A DNA stretch of 64,000 bases from Kitasatospora sp. NBC_01246 (GTDB lineage Bacteria > Actinomycetota > Actinomycetes > Streptomycetales > Streptomycetaceae), in NCBI RefSeq assembly GCF_036226505.1, contig NZ_CP108484.1:4836001-4900000 (forward strand), in the 5' to 3' direction. Of this stretch, positions 16,483 to 25,159 are shown in pieces (the stretch's first letter is position 1; every line of letters starts with the position of its first letter). The translations under genes were made by a program, and so were the position numbers. A model generated the notes under the pieces. The model was not told the origin of the DNA. It did no database searches and was given only the letters and a program-made list of their open reading frames with translations.

Positions 16483-16974
16483 TCAGTGACCGCCCTGCTC
16501 CGCAAGCCGCTTGATCGACGCGGTGACCTCGGCCTCGGCCTCGGCGCGGCCGACCCAGTTGGCGCCCTCGACGGACTTGCCGGGCTCCAGGTCCTTGTAG
16601 ACCTCGAAGAAGTGCTGGATCTCCAGACGGTCGAACTCCGACACGTGGTGGATGTCCTGCAGGTGCTCCCAGCGGGGGTCGGTCGCCGGGACGCAGAGCA
16701 GCTTGTCGTCGCCGCCGGCCTCGTCCGTCATCTTGAACATGCCGATGACGCGGCACTTGATCAGGCAACCGGGGAAGGTCGGCTCCTCCAGGATGACCAG
16801 GGCGTCCAGGGGGTCGCCGTCGTCCGCCAGGGTGCCCTCGACATAGCCGTAGTCGGCCGGGTAGCGGGTCGAGGTGAACAGCATCCGGTCAAGACGAAGG
16901 CGACCGCTCTCGTGGTCGACCTCGTACTTGTTGCGCGAGCCCTTAGGGATTTCGATAAGGACGTCGAACTCCAA
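16483..16974 (-). CDS. ppa: Inorganic pyrophosphatase
   Basis: This family I enzyme (163 residues) hydrolyses pyrophosphate and drives biosynthetic reactions forward. Signatures are IEIPKGSRNKYEVD, TRYPADYGYVEGTLADDGDPLDALV (metal-binding Asp residues) and FEVYKDLEPGKSVEG. I place the start at a TTG (16974) giving MEFDVLIEIPKG. GGAGG lies five bases before it and the length then equals that of streptomycete homologues; a TTG four codons earlier is the alternative. It is divergent from the D-Ala-D-Ala carboxypeptidase gene. Confidence 0.93.
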   Translation of the reverse strand: MEFDVLIEIPKGSRNKYEVDHESGRLRLDRMLFTSTRYPADYGYVEGTLADDGDPLDALVILEEPTFPGCLIKCRVIGMFKMTDEAGGDDKLLCVPATDPRWEHLQDIHHVSEFDRLEIQHFFEVYKDLEPGKSVEGANWVGRAEAEAEVTASIKRLAEQGGH

Positions 16975-17050
16975 CGGTTCCTCCAAGGTAGGGACTGACA
17001 GAATCCAAGTGTCTCCTACGGGAGCGGGTGCTCAGGAAAGGGGCCGGTCG

Positions 17051-18709
17051 GTGGGAGCAGTGGTCGGGGCGGGAGACCGCCGCAGGGGGACGGCCGCAGG
17101 GTTGTTCGGGGCGGCGCTACTGGTCGCCGGCACGGTGCTGGGCTCGGGCGGCGGCGCGTACGCCCAGCCCTCCCCTCCGGCCGGCGGGCACAGCGCGGGC
17201 CACGGCGAGGACGGGAAGAAGCACGACGGCGGAGACGGTGGCCGCGACGGCGACCGCGGGCACGACCGCGGCGGCGACCAGGGCCGGAACCGGGTGGGAG
17301 CGGCGGAGCCGACCGGCCCGACCGGGGCCGCCGGGCCGTCCACCACCCCGCCGCCCGGCACCCCGCCCGCCGGGCCCGCCGGTTCGCCCACGGGGACGCC
17401 CGCCGCCCCGGCCGCCGGCCGCCCGGCCCCGGTCGCGGGGGCCGTCCTGGCCTCGGCCGAGGCCGGACCGGGCGCCGCGCTGCCGACCGCCCAGGGGCTC
17501 CAGCAGGCGCTCGCCGCCGCGTTCGCGGACCGCAGCCTGGGCACCGTCAGCTTCGCCGTCGCGGACGCGGCGGACGGCCGGGTGCTCTACGGCTCGGGGG
17601 AGAACGCGCCCGCCACCCCGGCCTCCACCACCAAGCTGGCGACCACCGTCGCGGCGCTCTCGCTGATCCCGGGGGACACCCGGTTGGCCACCCGGGTCGT
17701 CAAGGGTGCGAACCCCGGCGAGATCACCCTCGTGGGTGGTGGTGACCCGACCCTCACCGCGCTGCCCGCCGACCAGGTGCAGATCGGCGGCGCGCCCGCC
17801 GACGCGGACACCGCCCCCGCCTCCCTGGAGGCCCTGGCCCGGCAGACCGCCGCCGCCCTCAAGGCCGCCGGCACCACCGCCGTCAAGCTGGACTACGACC
17901 TCTCGCTCTACGCGGGCAGCCCCCAGCACAAGAACTACGACGCCGCCAACATCGCGCTGGTCACCCCGCTGATGATCGACGAGGGCAAGGTCGACCCGAA
18001 GAGCCGTGAGGACGCGCCGGCCCGGGTGGCCGACCCGGCCGGCCAGGCCGCCGACGCCTTCACCGCCCAGCTGAAGGCCCAGGGCATCACCGTGGACGGC
18101 AAGGCCAAGCCCGCCGCCGCCCCCGCGGCCGCCACCGCGCCGGTCCTCGGCCGGGTCGATTCGCCGACCGTCGCCCGACTGGTCGAGCGCCTGCTCACCA
18201 CCTCCGACAACACCCTCGCCGAGGCGATCGCCCGTCAGGCCGCGCTCGCCGCGCACCAGCCGGCCAGCTTCGAGGGCGCCGCCACCGCCGTCACCCAGGA
18301 GCTCGCCCGGCTCGGCGTGCCGATGACCGGGGTGGTGCTGGGCGACGGCAGCGGGCTGAGCACGGGCAACGCGATCCCGCCCGCCGTCCTCGTCCAACTG
18401 CTCGCGCTGGCCTCCTCGGAGCAGCACCCGACGCTGCGTCCGGTGCTCACCGGCCTGCCGATCGCCGGATTCACCGGCACCCTCGGCAAGCGCTTCGGCG
18501 CCGGCTCCGGCGCGGCCGAGGCGGCCGGCCTGGTCCGGGCCAAGACCGGCAGCCTGAACGGCGTCAACACCCTGGCCGGCACGGTGGTGGACGCCGAAGG
18601 CCGGCTGCTCGCCTTCGCCGTGATGACGAAGACCACCGCGGCCGCCGACACCGCCCGCGCCGCGATGGACCGCGTCGTGGCCAGACTGGCGGCCTGCGGC
18701 TGCCACTGA
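17051..18709 (+). CDS. dacB: D-alanyl-D-alanine carboxypeptidase (PBP4/DacB type)
   Basis: This 552-residue penicillin-binding protein of family S13 has a signal or anchor (residues 13-37), a low-complexity His/Asp/Gly and Pro/Gly-rich stalk to about residue 140, then the catalytic domain. The three active-site motifs are present: SxxK in ASTTKLAT, SxN in TSDNTLAE and KTG in AKTGSLNGVN. It trims or cleaves peptidoglycan stem peptides outside the membrane. The GTG at 17051 is chosen for its AGGAAAGGGG ribosome site. The metalloprotease gene follows. Confidence 0.88.
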   Translation: MGAVVGAGDRRRGTAAGLFGAALLVAGTVLGSGGGAYAQPSPPAGGHSAGHGEDGKKHDGGDGGRDGDRGHDRGGDQGRNRVGAAEPTGPTGAAGPSTTPPPGTPPAGPAGSPTGTPAAPAAGRPAPVAGAVLASAEAGPGAALPTAQGLQQALAAAFADRSLGTVSFAVADAADGRVLYGSGENAPATPASTTKLATTVAALSLIPGDTRLATRVVKGANPGEITLVGGGDPTLTALPADQVQIGGAPADADTAPASLEALARQTAAALKAAGTTAVKLDYDLSLYAGSPQHKNYDAANIALVTPLMIDEGKVDPKSREDAPARVADPAGQAADAFTAQLKAQGITVDGKAKPAAAPAAATAPVLGRVDSPTVARLVERLLTTSDNTLAEAIARQAALAAHQPASFEGAATAVTQELARLGVPMTGVVLGDGSGLSTGNAIPPAVLVQLLALASSEQHPTLRPVLTGLPIAGFTGTLGKRFGAGSGAAEAAGLVRAKTGSLNGVNTLAGTVVDAEGRLLAFAVMTKTTAAADTARAAMDRVVARLAACGCH

Positions 18710-18870
18710 GTCACCCGCGGCGACGCCGACCGGGGCCGATCCCCGTACACCGGCGGGGGGTTCGGCCCCGCACGGCCGCCGCCCGGCGTCCGGCCGTCCC
18801 GAGCACCCGTCCGGCAGGACGTGGACTCCCGTGGCTCCCCCCGATGGGCCGGAGCACGTACGGTGAGGGC

Positions 18871-20046
18871 ATGACGAGCGCGAGCGGCGGTGCTGACATG
18901 GTCGACTGGAATCTCGCGGTCGCAACCGCGACCAGGCTGGTACGGCCGGGGCCGGAGGTGAGCCGCGCGGAGGCGGCGGCCGTGGTCGCCGAACTGCGCA
19001 GGCACGCCCTGGAGGCGGAGGAGCACGTCCGGGCGTTCACGGGCATGCGCTCCAGCAGCCTCGGTGCGGCCACCGCGACCCCGGTGCTCATCGTGGACCG
19101 CCCCGGTTGGGTGCGGGCCAACGTCGCGGGCTTCCGGACGGTGGTCCAGCCCCTGGTGGAGAAGCTCCAGGCCCGCCGGAGCGGCAGCGCCGCGGCCGGC
19201 GTCCTCGGCGCGGTGGGGGAGAAGGCCACCGGCATCGAGGTCGGCGCCCTGCTGGCGTTCCTGGCGACCAAGGTGCTCGGCCAGTACGAGACCTTCGCCC
19301 CGGCCGAGCCCTCGCTGGAGGCGCCGGACAGCCCGGCCGCGCTCTTCGACAAGCCCCGGCTGGGCCCCGAGGGCCCCGGCCCGGGCCGGCTGCTGCTGGT
19401 GGCGCCGAACATCGTGCACGTCGAGCGGGAGCTGGACGTGAACCCGGCCGACTTCCGGCTCTGGGTCTGCCTGCACGAGGAGACCCACCGCACCCAGTTC
19501 ACCGCGGTGCCGTGGCTGCGCGACCACATCCAGTCCGAGGTGCAGTCCTTCCTGGCCGAGACGGACGTCGACCCGGGGGCGCTGCTGGACCGGCTGCGGG
19601 ACGCGGCGGGCACGCTCGGCGGCCTGCCCGGCCTCGGCGGGCGGGGCGAGAAGGCCGGATCGACCGGACTGCTGGAGATCGTCCAGTCGCCGTCCCAGCG
19701 CGAGATCCTCGGCCGTCTGACGGCCGTGATGTCGCTGCTGGAGGGCCATGCGGACGTGGTGATGGACGGCGTGGGCCCGGCCGTGGTGCCGAGCGTGGCC
19801 GAGATCCGGGAGAAGTTCCAGCAGCGCCGGGACCGCGGTGCCAACCGGCTCGACCTGGTGCTGCGCCGACTGCTCGGCATGGACGCCAAGCTCCGCCAGT
19901 ACCAGGACGGCGCGGTCTTCGTGCGGGGCGTGGTGGAGCAGGTCGGGATGGACGGCTTCAACCGGGTCTGGACGTCCCCGAACACCCTGCCCACCAAGGA
20001 CGAGATCCACGACCCCGCCGCCTGGGTGGCCCGCGTCGCGAGGTGA
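18871..20046 (+). CDS. DUF2342 zinc-dependent metalloprotease-like protein
   Basis: This 391-residue protein carries HEETHRTQFTAVPWLRDH, a zincin-like H-E-x-x-H motif, and the DUF2342 pattern MVDWNLAVATATRLVRPGPEVSR and SLLEGHADVVMDGVG. Members are annotated as zinc metalloproteases or as associated with coenzyme F420 biosynthesis; the substrate is unknown. The start is uncertain: the ATG at 18871 fits the family length, while the ATG at 18898 is also possible. It sits in the conserved order dacB, DUF2342, tilS, hpt, ftsH. Confidence 0.82.
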   Translation: MTSASGGADMVDWNLAVATATRLVRPGPEVSRAEAAAVVAELRRHALEAEEHVRAFTGMRSSSLGAATATPVLIVDRPGWVRANVAGFRTVVQPLVEKLQARRSGSAAAGVLGAVGEKATGIEVGALLAFLATKVLGQYETFAPAEPSLEAPDSPAALFDKPRLGPEGPGPGRLLLVAPNIVHVERELDVNPADFRLWVCLHEETHRTQFTAVPWLRDHIQSEVQSFLAETDVDPGALLDRLRDAAGTLGGLPGLGGRGEKAGSTGLLEIVQSPSQREILGRLTAVMSLLEGHADVVMDGVGPAVVPSVAEIREKFQQRRDRGANRLDLVLRRLLGMDAKLRQYQDGAVFVRGVVEQVGMDGFNRVWTSPNTLPTKDEIHDPAAWVARVAR

Positions 20047-20373
20047 CTCGCCCGCCGGAGCGTCCCTTCGGCCCGGGCGGCCGGGGGACTCGCCCCGGTC
20101 GCTCTCCGTGCGCGCGCTCCGGGCGGGGCCGGAGGCGGTCGGCAGCGGTCAAAGCCGTTCGTACGAGTGGTCCAATCGTGCAGATGGCGGGTGAAGATAC
20201 GTTTCTCCATTCACCCGTACGTGGGACGGTGGTCGTACCGGTGGCGCGGGTGGCGTAGCGGGTGCCTCCTTTCTGCCACCATCTGTGAGCGCCCGGTAAC
20301 ACGGCGCTCACAGATGCGCGGCCCCCGCCGCGCCCACCGCCGTCCTGTCCCCTCCGTCAAGGAGTCGTCCGCC
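20047..20373. promoter_or_regulatory. Intergenic region before tilS with a 14-bp inverted repeat
   Basis: No gene is seen in these 327 bases. The main structure is a perfect inverted repeat, CATCTGTGAGCGCC (20280-20293) and GGCGCTCACAGATG (20303-20316), with a nine-base spacer. It could end the metalloprotease transcript, or be an operator or RNA hairpin in the tilS leader. It ends 57 bases before the tilS start. Confidence 0.6.
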
Positions 20374-21498
20374 GTGGGCCCACACCCCGCTGTCGCCGCG
20401 ATACGCCTGGCCGTACGCCGCACGCTCACCGACCTCGCCGCCGAGGCCGGCACCACCTTCGCCGCACCCCGCGAGCCCCGCGAGCGCCCCAGCGGTGCGC
20501 CGCTGGTCGGCGCCGCCGTCGGGACCACCCTGATCGGCAACGCCCACCGCCACCCCTCCGGTCTGCCCCGCACCCCGGCCGCGCCCGGCTCGCCGCTGGT
20601 CCTGGTCGCCGTCAGCGGCGGCGCCGACTCGATGGCGCTGGCCATCGCGGCCGCCTTCGAGGCCCCCAAGCTGGGCCTGCGGGTCGGCGCCGTCACCGTC
20701 GACCACGGTCTCCAGAACGGCTCCGCCGACCGCGCCGCCCAGGTCGCCGAGCGGCTCCGCTCGCTCGGGCTCGACCCGGTCGAGGCCGTGCCGGTCCGGG
20801 TCGGCCGCGCCGGCGGCCCCGAGGCCGCCGCCCGGGACGCCCGCTACGCCGCCCTGGACGCCGCCGCCGAGCGTCACGGCGCCGTGGCCGTCCTGCTCGG
20901 CCACACCCGCGACGACCAGGCGGAGACGGTCCTGCTGGGCCTCGCCCGCGGCTCCGGTGCCCGCTCGCTGGCCGGCATGCCGGCCCAGAAGGGCCGCTAC
21001 CGCCGCCCGCTGCTGGAGCTCGACCGGGCCGCCACCCGCCAGGCCTGTTCCGCCCAGGCGATCCCGGTCTGGGACGACCCGCACAACTGTGACCCCGCCT
21101 ACACCCGCTCCCGGGTGCGGCACGAGGTCCTGCCGGTGCTGGAGAAGCACCTGGGCGGCGGCGTGGTCGAGGCGCTGGCCCGGACCGCCCGGCTGTTCCG
21201 CGACGACGCCGACGCGCTGGACCAGTGGGCCGCGCTCGCCGAACGCGATCTCCGTACCGGCGAGGGCACCCTGGACGTCGGGAAGCTGGCCGAACTGCCG
21301 CCCGCGGTGCGCCGCCGGGTACTGCGCAGGGCCGCGCTGCGGGCGGGCTGCCCGGCCGGGGACCTCTTCGCGCGCCACCTCGAAACGATCGATCTGCTGG
21401 TCACCGGTTGGCGCGGCCAGGGGCCGTTGCACCTACCCGGGGGCGTCGAAGCCACCCGTAGGTGTGGCACGCTGGTCTTTCGGCGGCAGGGCGACTGA
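20374..21498 (+). CDS. tilS: tRNA(Ile)-lysidine synthase
   Basis: This 374-residue enzyme uses ATP and lysine to convert C34 of the CAU-anticodon tRNA(Ile) to lysidine, so it reads AUA. The PP-loop SGGADSMALA is present, followed by GHTRDDQAETVLLGLARGSG and the C-terminal TilS region. It has an N-terminal extension of about 80 residues ahead of the PP-loop, common in streptomycetes. The GTG at 20374 has AGGAG nine bases upstream. hpt follows after 71 bases. Confidence 0.93.
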   Translation: MGPHPAVAAIRLAVRRTLTDLAAEAGTTFAAPREPRERPSGAPLVGAAVGTTLIGNAHRHPSGLPRTPAAPGSPLVLVAVSGGADSMALAIAAAFEAPKLGLRVGAVTVDHGLQNGSADRAAQVAERLRSLGLDPVEAVPVRVGRAGGPEAAARDARYAALDAAAERHGAVAVLLGHTRDDQAETVLLGLARGSGARSLAGMPAQKGRYRRPLLELDRAATRQACSAQAIPVWDDPHNCDPAYTRSRVRHEVLPVLEKHLGGGVVEALARTARLFRDDADALDQWAALAERDLRTGEGTLDVGKLAELPPAVRRRVLRRAALRAGCPAGDLFARHLETIDLLVTGWRGQGPLHLPGGVEATRRCGTLVFRRQGD

Positions 21499-21569
21499 CG
21501 GGCAGGCATGCTCCCGGGGCGCCGGGCCGCCGGCCATCCAGACCCCGAACGTTTGAGGACGTATCCCCG

Positions 21570-22124
21570 GTGGACCAGAACGACATGGGCGCTGACCTCG
21601 CGAAGGTGCTCATCAGCAAGGACGAGATCGACGCCAAGCTCCTGGAGCTGGCCGAGCGCATCGACCGGGACTACGCAGGCAAGGACCTGCTGATCGTCGG
21701 CGTCCTCAAGGGTGCCGTGATGGTGATGGCCGACCTCGCCCGGGCGCTGCACTCGCAGGTGACCATGGACTGGATGGCCGTCTCCTCGTACGGGATGGGC
21801 ACCAAGTCCTCCGGTGTGGTGCGGATCCTCAAGGACCTCGACACCGACATCGCCGGCCGTGACGTCCTGATCGTCGAGGACATCATCGACTCCGGGCTGA
21901 CGCTGTCCTGGCTGCTGGGCAACCTGGGCTCGCGCGGCCCGGCCTCGCTGGAGGTCTGCACGCTGCTGCGCAAGCCCGACGCGGCCAAGGTCGAGATCGA
22001 CGTCAAGTACGTCGGGTTCGACATTCCCAACGAGTTCGTGGTCGGCTACGGGCTCGACTACGCGGAGAAGCTGCGCAACCTCCCCTTCATCGGCACCCTC
22101 GCCCCGCACGTCTACGGCGGCTGA
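21570..22124 (+). CDS. hpt: Hypoxanthine phosphoribosyltransferase
   Basis: This 184-residue enzyme salvages hypoxanthine and guanine using PRPP. The PRPP motif is VLIVEDIIDSGLTL, and the purine-binding segment VKYVGFDIPNEFVVGYGLDYAEKLRNLPFIG is complete. The GTG start at 21570 has GAGGA ten bases before it. The order tilS-hpt-ftsH is conserved widely in bacteria. A weak 7-bp hairpin (22153-22174) follows. Confidence 0.94.
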   Translation: MDQNDMGADLAKVLISKDEIDAKLLELAERIDRDYAGKDLLIVGVLKGAVMVMADLARALHSQVTMDWMAVSSYGMGTKSSGVVRILKDLDTDIAGRDVLIVEDIIDSGLTLSWLLGNLGSRGPASLEVCTLLRKPDAAKVEIDVKYVGFDIPNEFVVGYGLDYAEKLRNLPFIGTLAPHVYGG

Positions 22125-22323
22125 GGGTTTCGGGGCCCGTTCGGGCTACGGACGGGAACAGTGGACCGTTCCCGCCCGTTGCATCGGGGGAAATAGAAGT
22201 AGGCGTGTCGCTGTGCTCCCGCCACCGGCGGGTCGGACTGCGGTACGGTCCAATAAAACCGCTCTTCACATGAGCAGAACCGGATGCGCCGGCGGCCCAG
22301 GCCCCGCGGCGCCGTCGAGTGGC

Positions 22324-22354
22324 AGGAGGGACGGGGCGGCAACGCCCCGCATGG
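22324..22354 (+). promoter_or_regulatory. ftsH translation start region with a GCAA-capped hairpin between SD and ATG
   Basis: A strong Shine-Dalgarno sequence AGGAGGG (22324-22330) lies 24 bases before the ATG at 22355, too far for normal use. Between them GGGGCG (22333-22338) and CGCCCC (22343-22348) form a six-pair stem closed by the GNRA tetraloop GCAA. Folding would reduce the effective spacing to about eight bases. Confidence 0.65.
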
Positions 22355-24406
22355 ATGGACGTCAAGCGATACTTCCGTGCGCCGATCATGTGGATCGTGC
22401 TGGCCGTCCTCGCCGTCATCGTGCTGATGCAGGTCGTTTCTGACTCGAACGGCTACAAGACGGTGGACACCGGGCAGGTCGTCGCAGCGATCGACGCCAA
22501 GCAGGTCAAGTCGGCGCAGATCACCACTGGTGACTCGAACACGATCAAGATCCAACTGAAGGACGGCGCCACGCTGTCCAACGCCGGCACGGGCAAGACC
22601 CCGTCCGGCAGCAAGTTCCAGGCCTCGTACATCGGCGACCAGGGTGTCGCGCTCGCCGACAAGCTCCAGGCCCAGATCAACGACAACGACCAGAACTCGC
22701 TCTCCGAGGGCTACACCGTCAGCCCGGAGAAGCAGAGCACCTTCGTCAGCCTCCTGCTGTCGATGCTGCCCATCGTGATCATCGTTCTGGTCTTCCTGTT
22801 CCTGATGAACCAGATGCAGGGCGGCGGGTCCCGCGTCATGCAGTTCGGCAAGTCGAAGGCCAAGCTGCTCACCAAGGACACGCCGAAGACGACGTTCTCG
22901 GACGTCGCCGGTGCGGACGAGGCGGTGGAGGAGCTCCACGAGATCAAGGAGTTCCTGCAGGAGCCGGCCAAGTTCCAGGCGGTCGGCGCCAAGATCCCGA
23001 AGGGCGTGCTGCTCTACGGCCCGCCCGGTACCGGCAAGACCCTGCTGGCGCGTGCCGTCGCGGGCGAGGCCGGGGTCCCGTTCTACTCGATCTCCGGCTC
23101 GGACTTCGTGGAGATGTTCGTGGGTGTCGGCGCCAGCCGGGTCCGCGACCTCTTCGAGCAGGCCAAGGCGAACGCTCCGGCGATCGTCTTCGTCGACGAG
23201 ATCGACGCCGTCGGCCGGCACCGCGGTGCGGGTCTCGGCGGCGGTCACGACGAGCGCGAGCAGACCCTCAACCAGCTGCTGGTCGAGATGGACGGCTTCG
23301 ACGTCAAGGGCGGCGTGATCCTCATCGCGGCCACCAACCGCCCCGACATCCTGGACCCGGCGCTGCTGCGCCCGGGCCGCTTCGACCGGCAGATCGCGGT
23401 CGAGCGCCCCGACCTCCAGGGCCGTCTGGACATCCTCAAGGTGCACCAGAAGGGCAAGCCGGTCGCGCCGGACGTCGACCTCAAGGCCGTCGCCAAGCGC
23501 ACCCCCGGCTTCACCGGTGCCGACCTGGCCAACGTCTTGAACGAGGCGGCGCTGCTGACCGCCCGCTCGGACAAGAAGCTGGTCGACAACTTCACGCTGG
23601 ACGAGGCGATCGACCGCGTCGTGGCCGGACCGCAGAAGCGGACCCGGATCATGTCCGAGAAGGAGAAGAAGATCACCGCGTACCACGAGGGCGGTCACGC
23701 CCTGGTCGCGGCGGCTTCCCCCAACGCGGACCCGGTGCACAAGATCACCATCCTGTCCCGCGGCCGGGCGCTCGGCTACACCATGGTGCTGCCGGACGAG
23801 GACAAGTACTCCACCACCCGCAACGAGATGCTCGACCAGCTGGCGTACATGCTGGGCGGGCGCGCGGCGGAGGAGCTGGTCTTCCACGACCCGACCACCG
23901 GCGCCTCGAACGACATCGAGAAGGCCACCGCGACCGCGCGGGCCATGGTCACCCAGTACGGGATGACCGAGCGGCTCGGCGCGATCAAGTTCGGTTCGGA
24001 CAACTCGGAGCCGTTCCTGGGCCGCGAGATGGGTCACCAGCGCGACTACTCGGAAGAGGTCGCCGGGCTGGTGGACGAAGAGGTGAAGAAGCTCATCGAG
24101 AACGCGCACAACGAGGCCTGGGAGATCCTGGTCGAGAACCGCGACGTGCTCGACAACCTGGTTCTGGAGCTCCTGGAGAAGGAGACCCTGAACAAGGAGC
24201 AGATCGCCGAGATCTTCGCCCCGATCGTCAAGCGCCCGGCCCGGCCGGCCTGGACGGGCTCGTCCCGTCGTACGCCGTCCACCCGGCCGCCGGTGCAGTC
24301 CCCGAAGGAGCTGGCGCTGACCAATGGCGCCGCCGCCGTCGAGGCCGCTCCGGTCGACGTGGTGAAGCTCCCGCCGCTGCCGGTGGAGCCGCCCGCCGAG
24401 GGCTGA
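22355..24406 (+). CDS. ftsH: ATP-dependent zinc metalloprotease FtsH
   Basis: This 683-residue membrane AAA protease degrades misassembled membrane proteins and some short-lived regulators. The order is TM helix one (about 10-30), an extracytoplasmic domain, TM helix two (about 128-150), AAA module with Walker A GPPGTGKT (from 222), Walker B IVFVDEID, the SRH region ATNRPDILDPALLRPGRFDRQ, and the zinc site HEGGH (444-448). The tail after about residue 625 is Pro/Ser-rich and not conserved. The ATG at 22355 gives MDVKRYFR, the usual streptomycete start. Confidence 0.96.
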   Translation: MDVKRYFRAPIMWIVLAVLAVIVLMQVVSDSNGYKTVDTGQVVAAIDAKQVKSAQITTGDSNTIKIQLKDGATLSNAGTGKTPSGSKFQASYIGDQGVALADKLQAQINDNDQNSLSEGYTVSPEKQSTFVSLLLSMLPIVIIVLVFLFLMNQMQGGGSRVMQFGKSKAKLLTKDTPKTTFSDVAGADEAVEELHEIKEFLQEPAKFQAVGAKIPKGVLLYGPPGTGKTLLARAVAGEAGVPFYSISGSDFVEMFVGVGASRVRDLFEQAKANAPAIVFVDEIDAVGRHRGAGLGGGHDEREQTLNQLLVEMDGFDVKGGVILIAATNRPDILDPALLRPGRFDRQIAVERPDLQGRLDILKVHQKGKPVAPDVDLKAVAKRTPGFTGADLANVLNEAALLTARSDKKLVDNFTLDEAIDRVVAGPQKRTRIMSEKEKKITAYHEGGHALVAAASPNADPVHKITILSRGRALGYTMVLPDEDKYSTTRNEMLDQLAYMLGGRAAEELVFHDPTTGASNDIEKATATARAMVTQYGMTERLGAIKFGSDNSEPFLGREMGHQRDYSEEVAGLVDEEVKKLIENAHNEAWEILVENRDVLDNLVLELLEKETLNKEQIAEIFAPIVKRPARPAWTGSSRRTPSTRPPVQSPKELALTNGAAAVEAAPVDVVKLPPLPVEPPAEG

Positions 24407-24429
24407 TCGCGCCAGCACAGGGACGGAAT

Positions 24430-24473
24430 GGATGCCGCGCCACCAGGGTTTGTACTCTGGAGGCGCGGCATCC
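24430..24473 (+). terminator. Long hairpin between ftsH and folE
   Basis: GGATGCCGCGCC (24430-24441) pairs perfectly with GGCGCGGCATCC (24462-24473), and an inner CCAG/CTGG stem extends it. It lies 24 bases after the ftsH stop and 42 bases before folE. It may end ftsH transcripts or act as a processing or attenuation element for folE. Confidence 0.65.
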
Positions 24474-24514
24474 GTGCTGTTCAGCCAAGTCGTCCCCTAG
24501 TTAGCGAGGCCCGC

Positions 24515-25120
24515 ATGATCGACCCGGTGACGCTCGACGGTCCGTCCGCCGTCGGGACCTTCGACCAGAAGCGGGCCGAGAACGCCATCCGCGAGCTGCT
24601 CCTCGCGGTGGGCGAGGACCCGGACCGCGAGGGTCTGCTGGAGACCCCGGCCCGGGTCGCCAGGGCGTACAAGGAGATATTCGCGGGCCTCTGGCAGGAG
24701 CCGGAGGACGTCCTCACCACCACCTTCGACCTCGGCCACGACGAGATGGTGCTGGTCAAGGACATCGAGCTGACGTCGGTCTGCGAGCACCACCTGGTGC
24801 CGTTCCGGGGCGTCGCGCACGTCGGCTACATCCCGTCGGTCAACGGCAAGATCACCGGCCTGTCGAAGCTGGCCCGGCTGGTCGACGTCTACGCCCGCCG
24901 CCCGCAGGTGCAGGAGCGGCTCACCAGCCAGGTCGCGGACGCGCTGATGCGGATCCTCGAACCGCGCGGCGCGATCGTCGTGATCGAGTGCGAGCACATG
25001 TGCATGTCGATGCGCGGCATCCGCAAGCCCGGCGCCAAGACCATCACCTCCTGCGTGCGGGGCCAGCTGCGCGACCCGGCCACCCGGGCCGAGGCGATGA
25101 GCCTGATCATCGGTCGCTAG
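24515..25120 (+). CDS. folE: GTP cyclohydrolase I
   Basis: This 201-residue enzyme converts GTP to dihydroneopterin triphosphate, the first step of folate synthesis. Signatures are SVCEHHLVPFRGVAHVGYIP (zinc Cys and His), GLSKLARLVDVYARRPQVQERLT and the second zinc Cys in ECEHMCMSMRGIRKPG. It heads a dispersed folate set with folP, folB and folK 4-7 kb downstream on the same strand. Confidence 0.95.
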   Translation: MIDPVTLDGPSAVGTFDQKRAENAIRELLLAVGEDPDREGLLETPARVARAYKEIFAGLWQEPEDVLTTTFDLGHDEMVLVKDIELTSVCEHHLVPFRGVAHVGYIPSVNGKITGLSKLARLVDVYARRPQVQERLTSQVADALMRILEPRGAIVVIECEHMCMSMRGIRKPGAKTITSCVRGQLRDPATRAEAMSLIIGR

Positions 25121-25159
25121 CGGCCCTGCGGCCCCGTCGGCCCCCCGGCCCGCGCCGGC

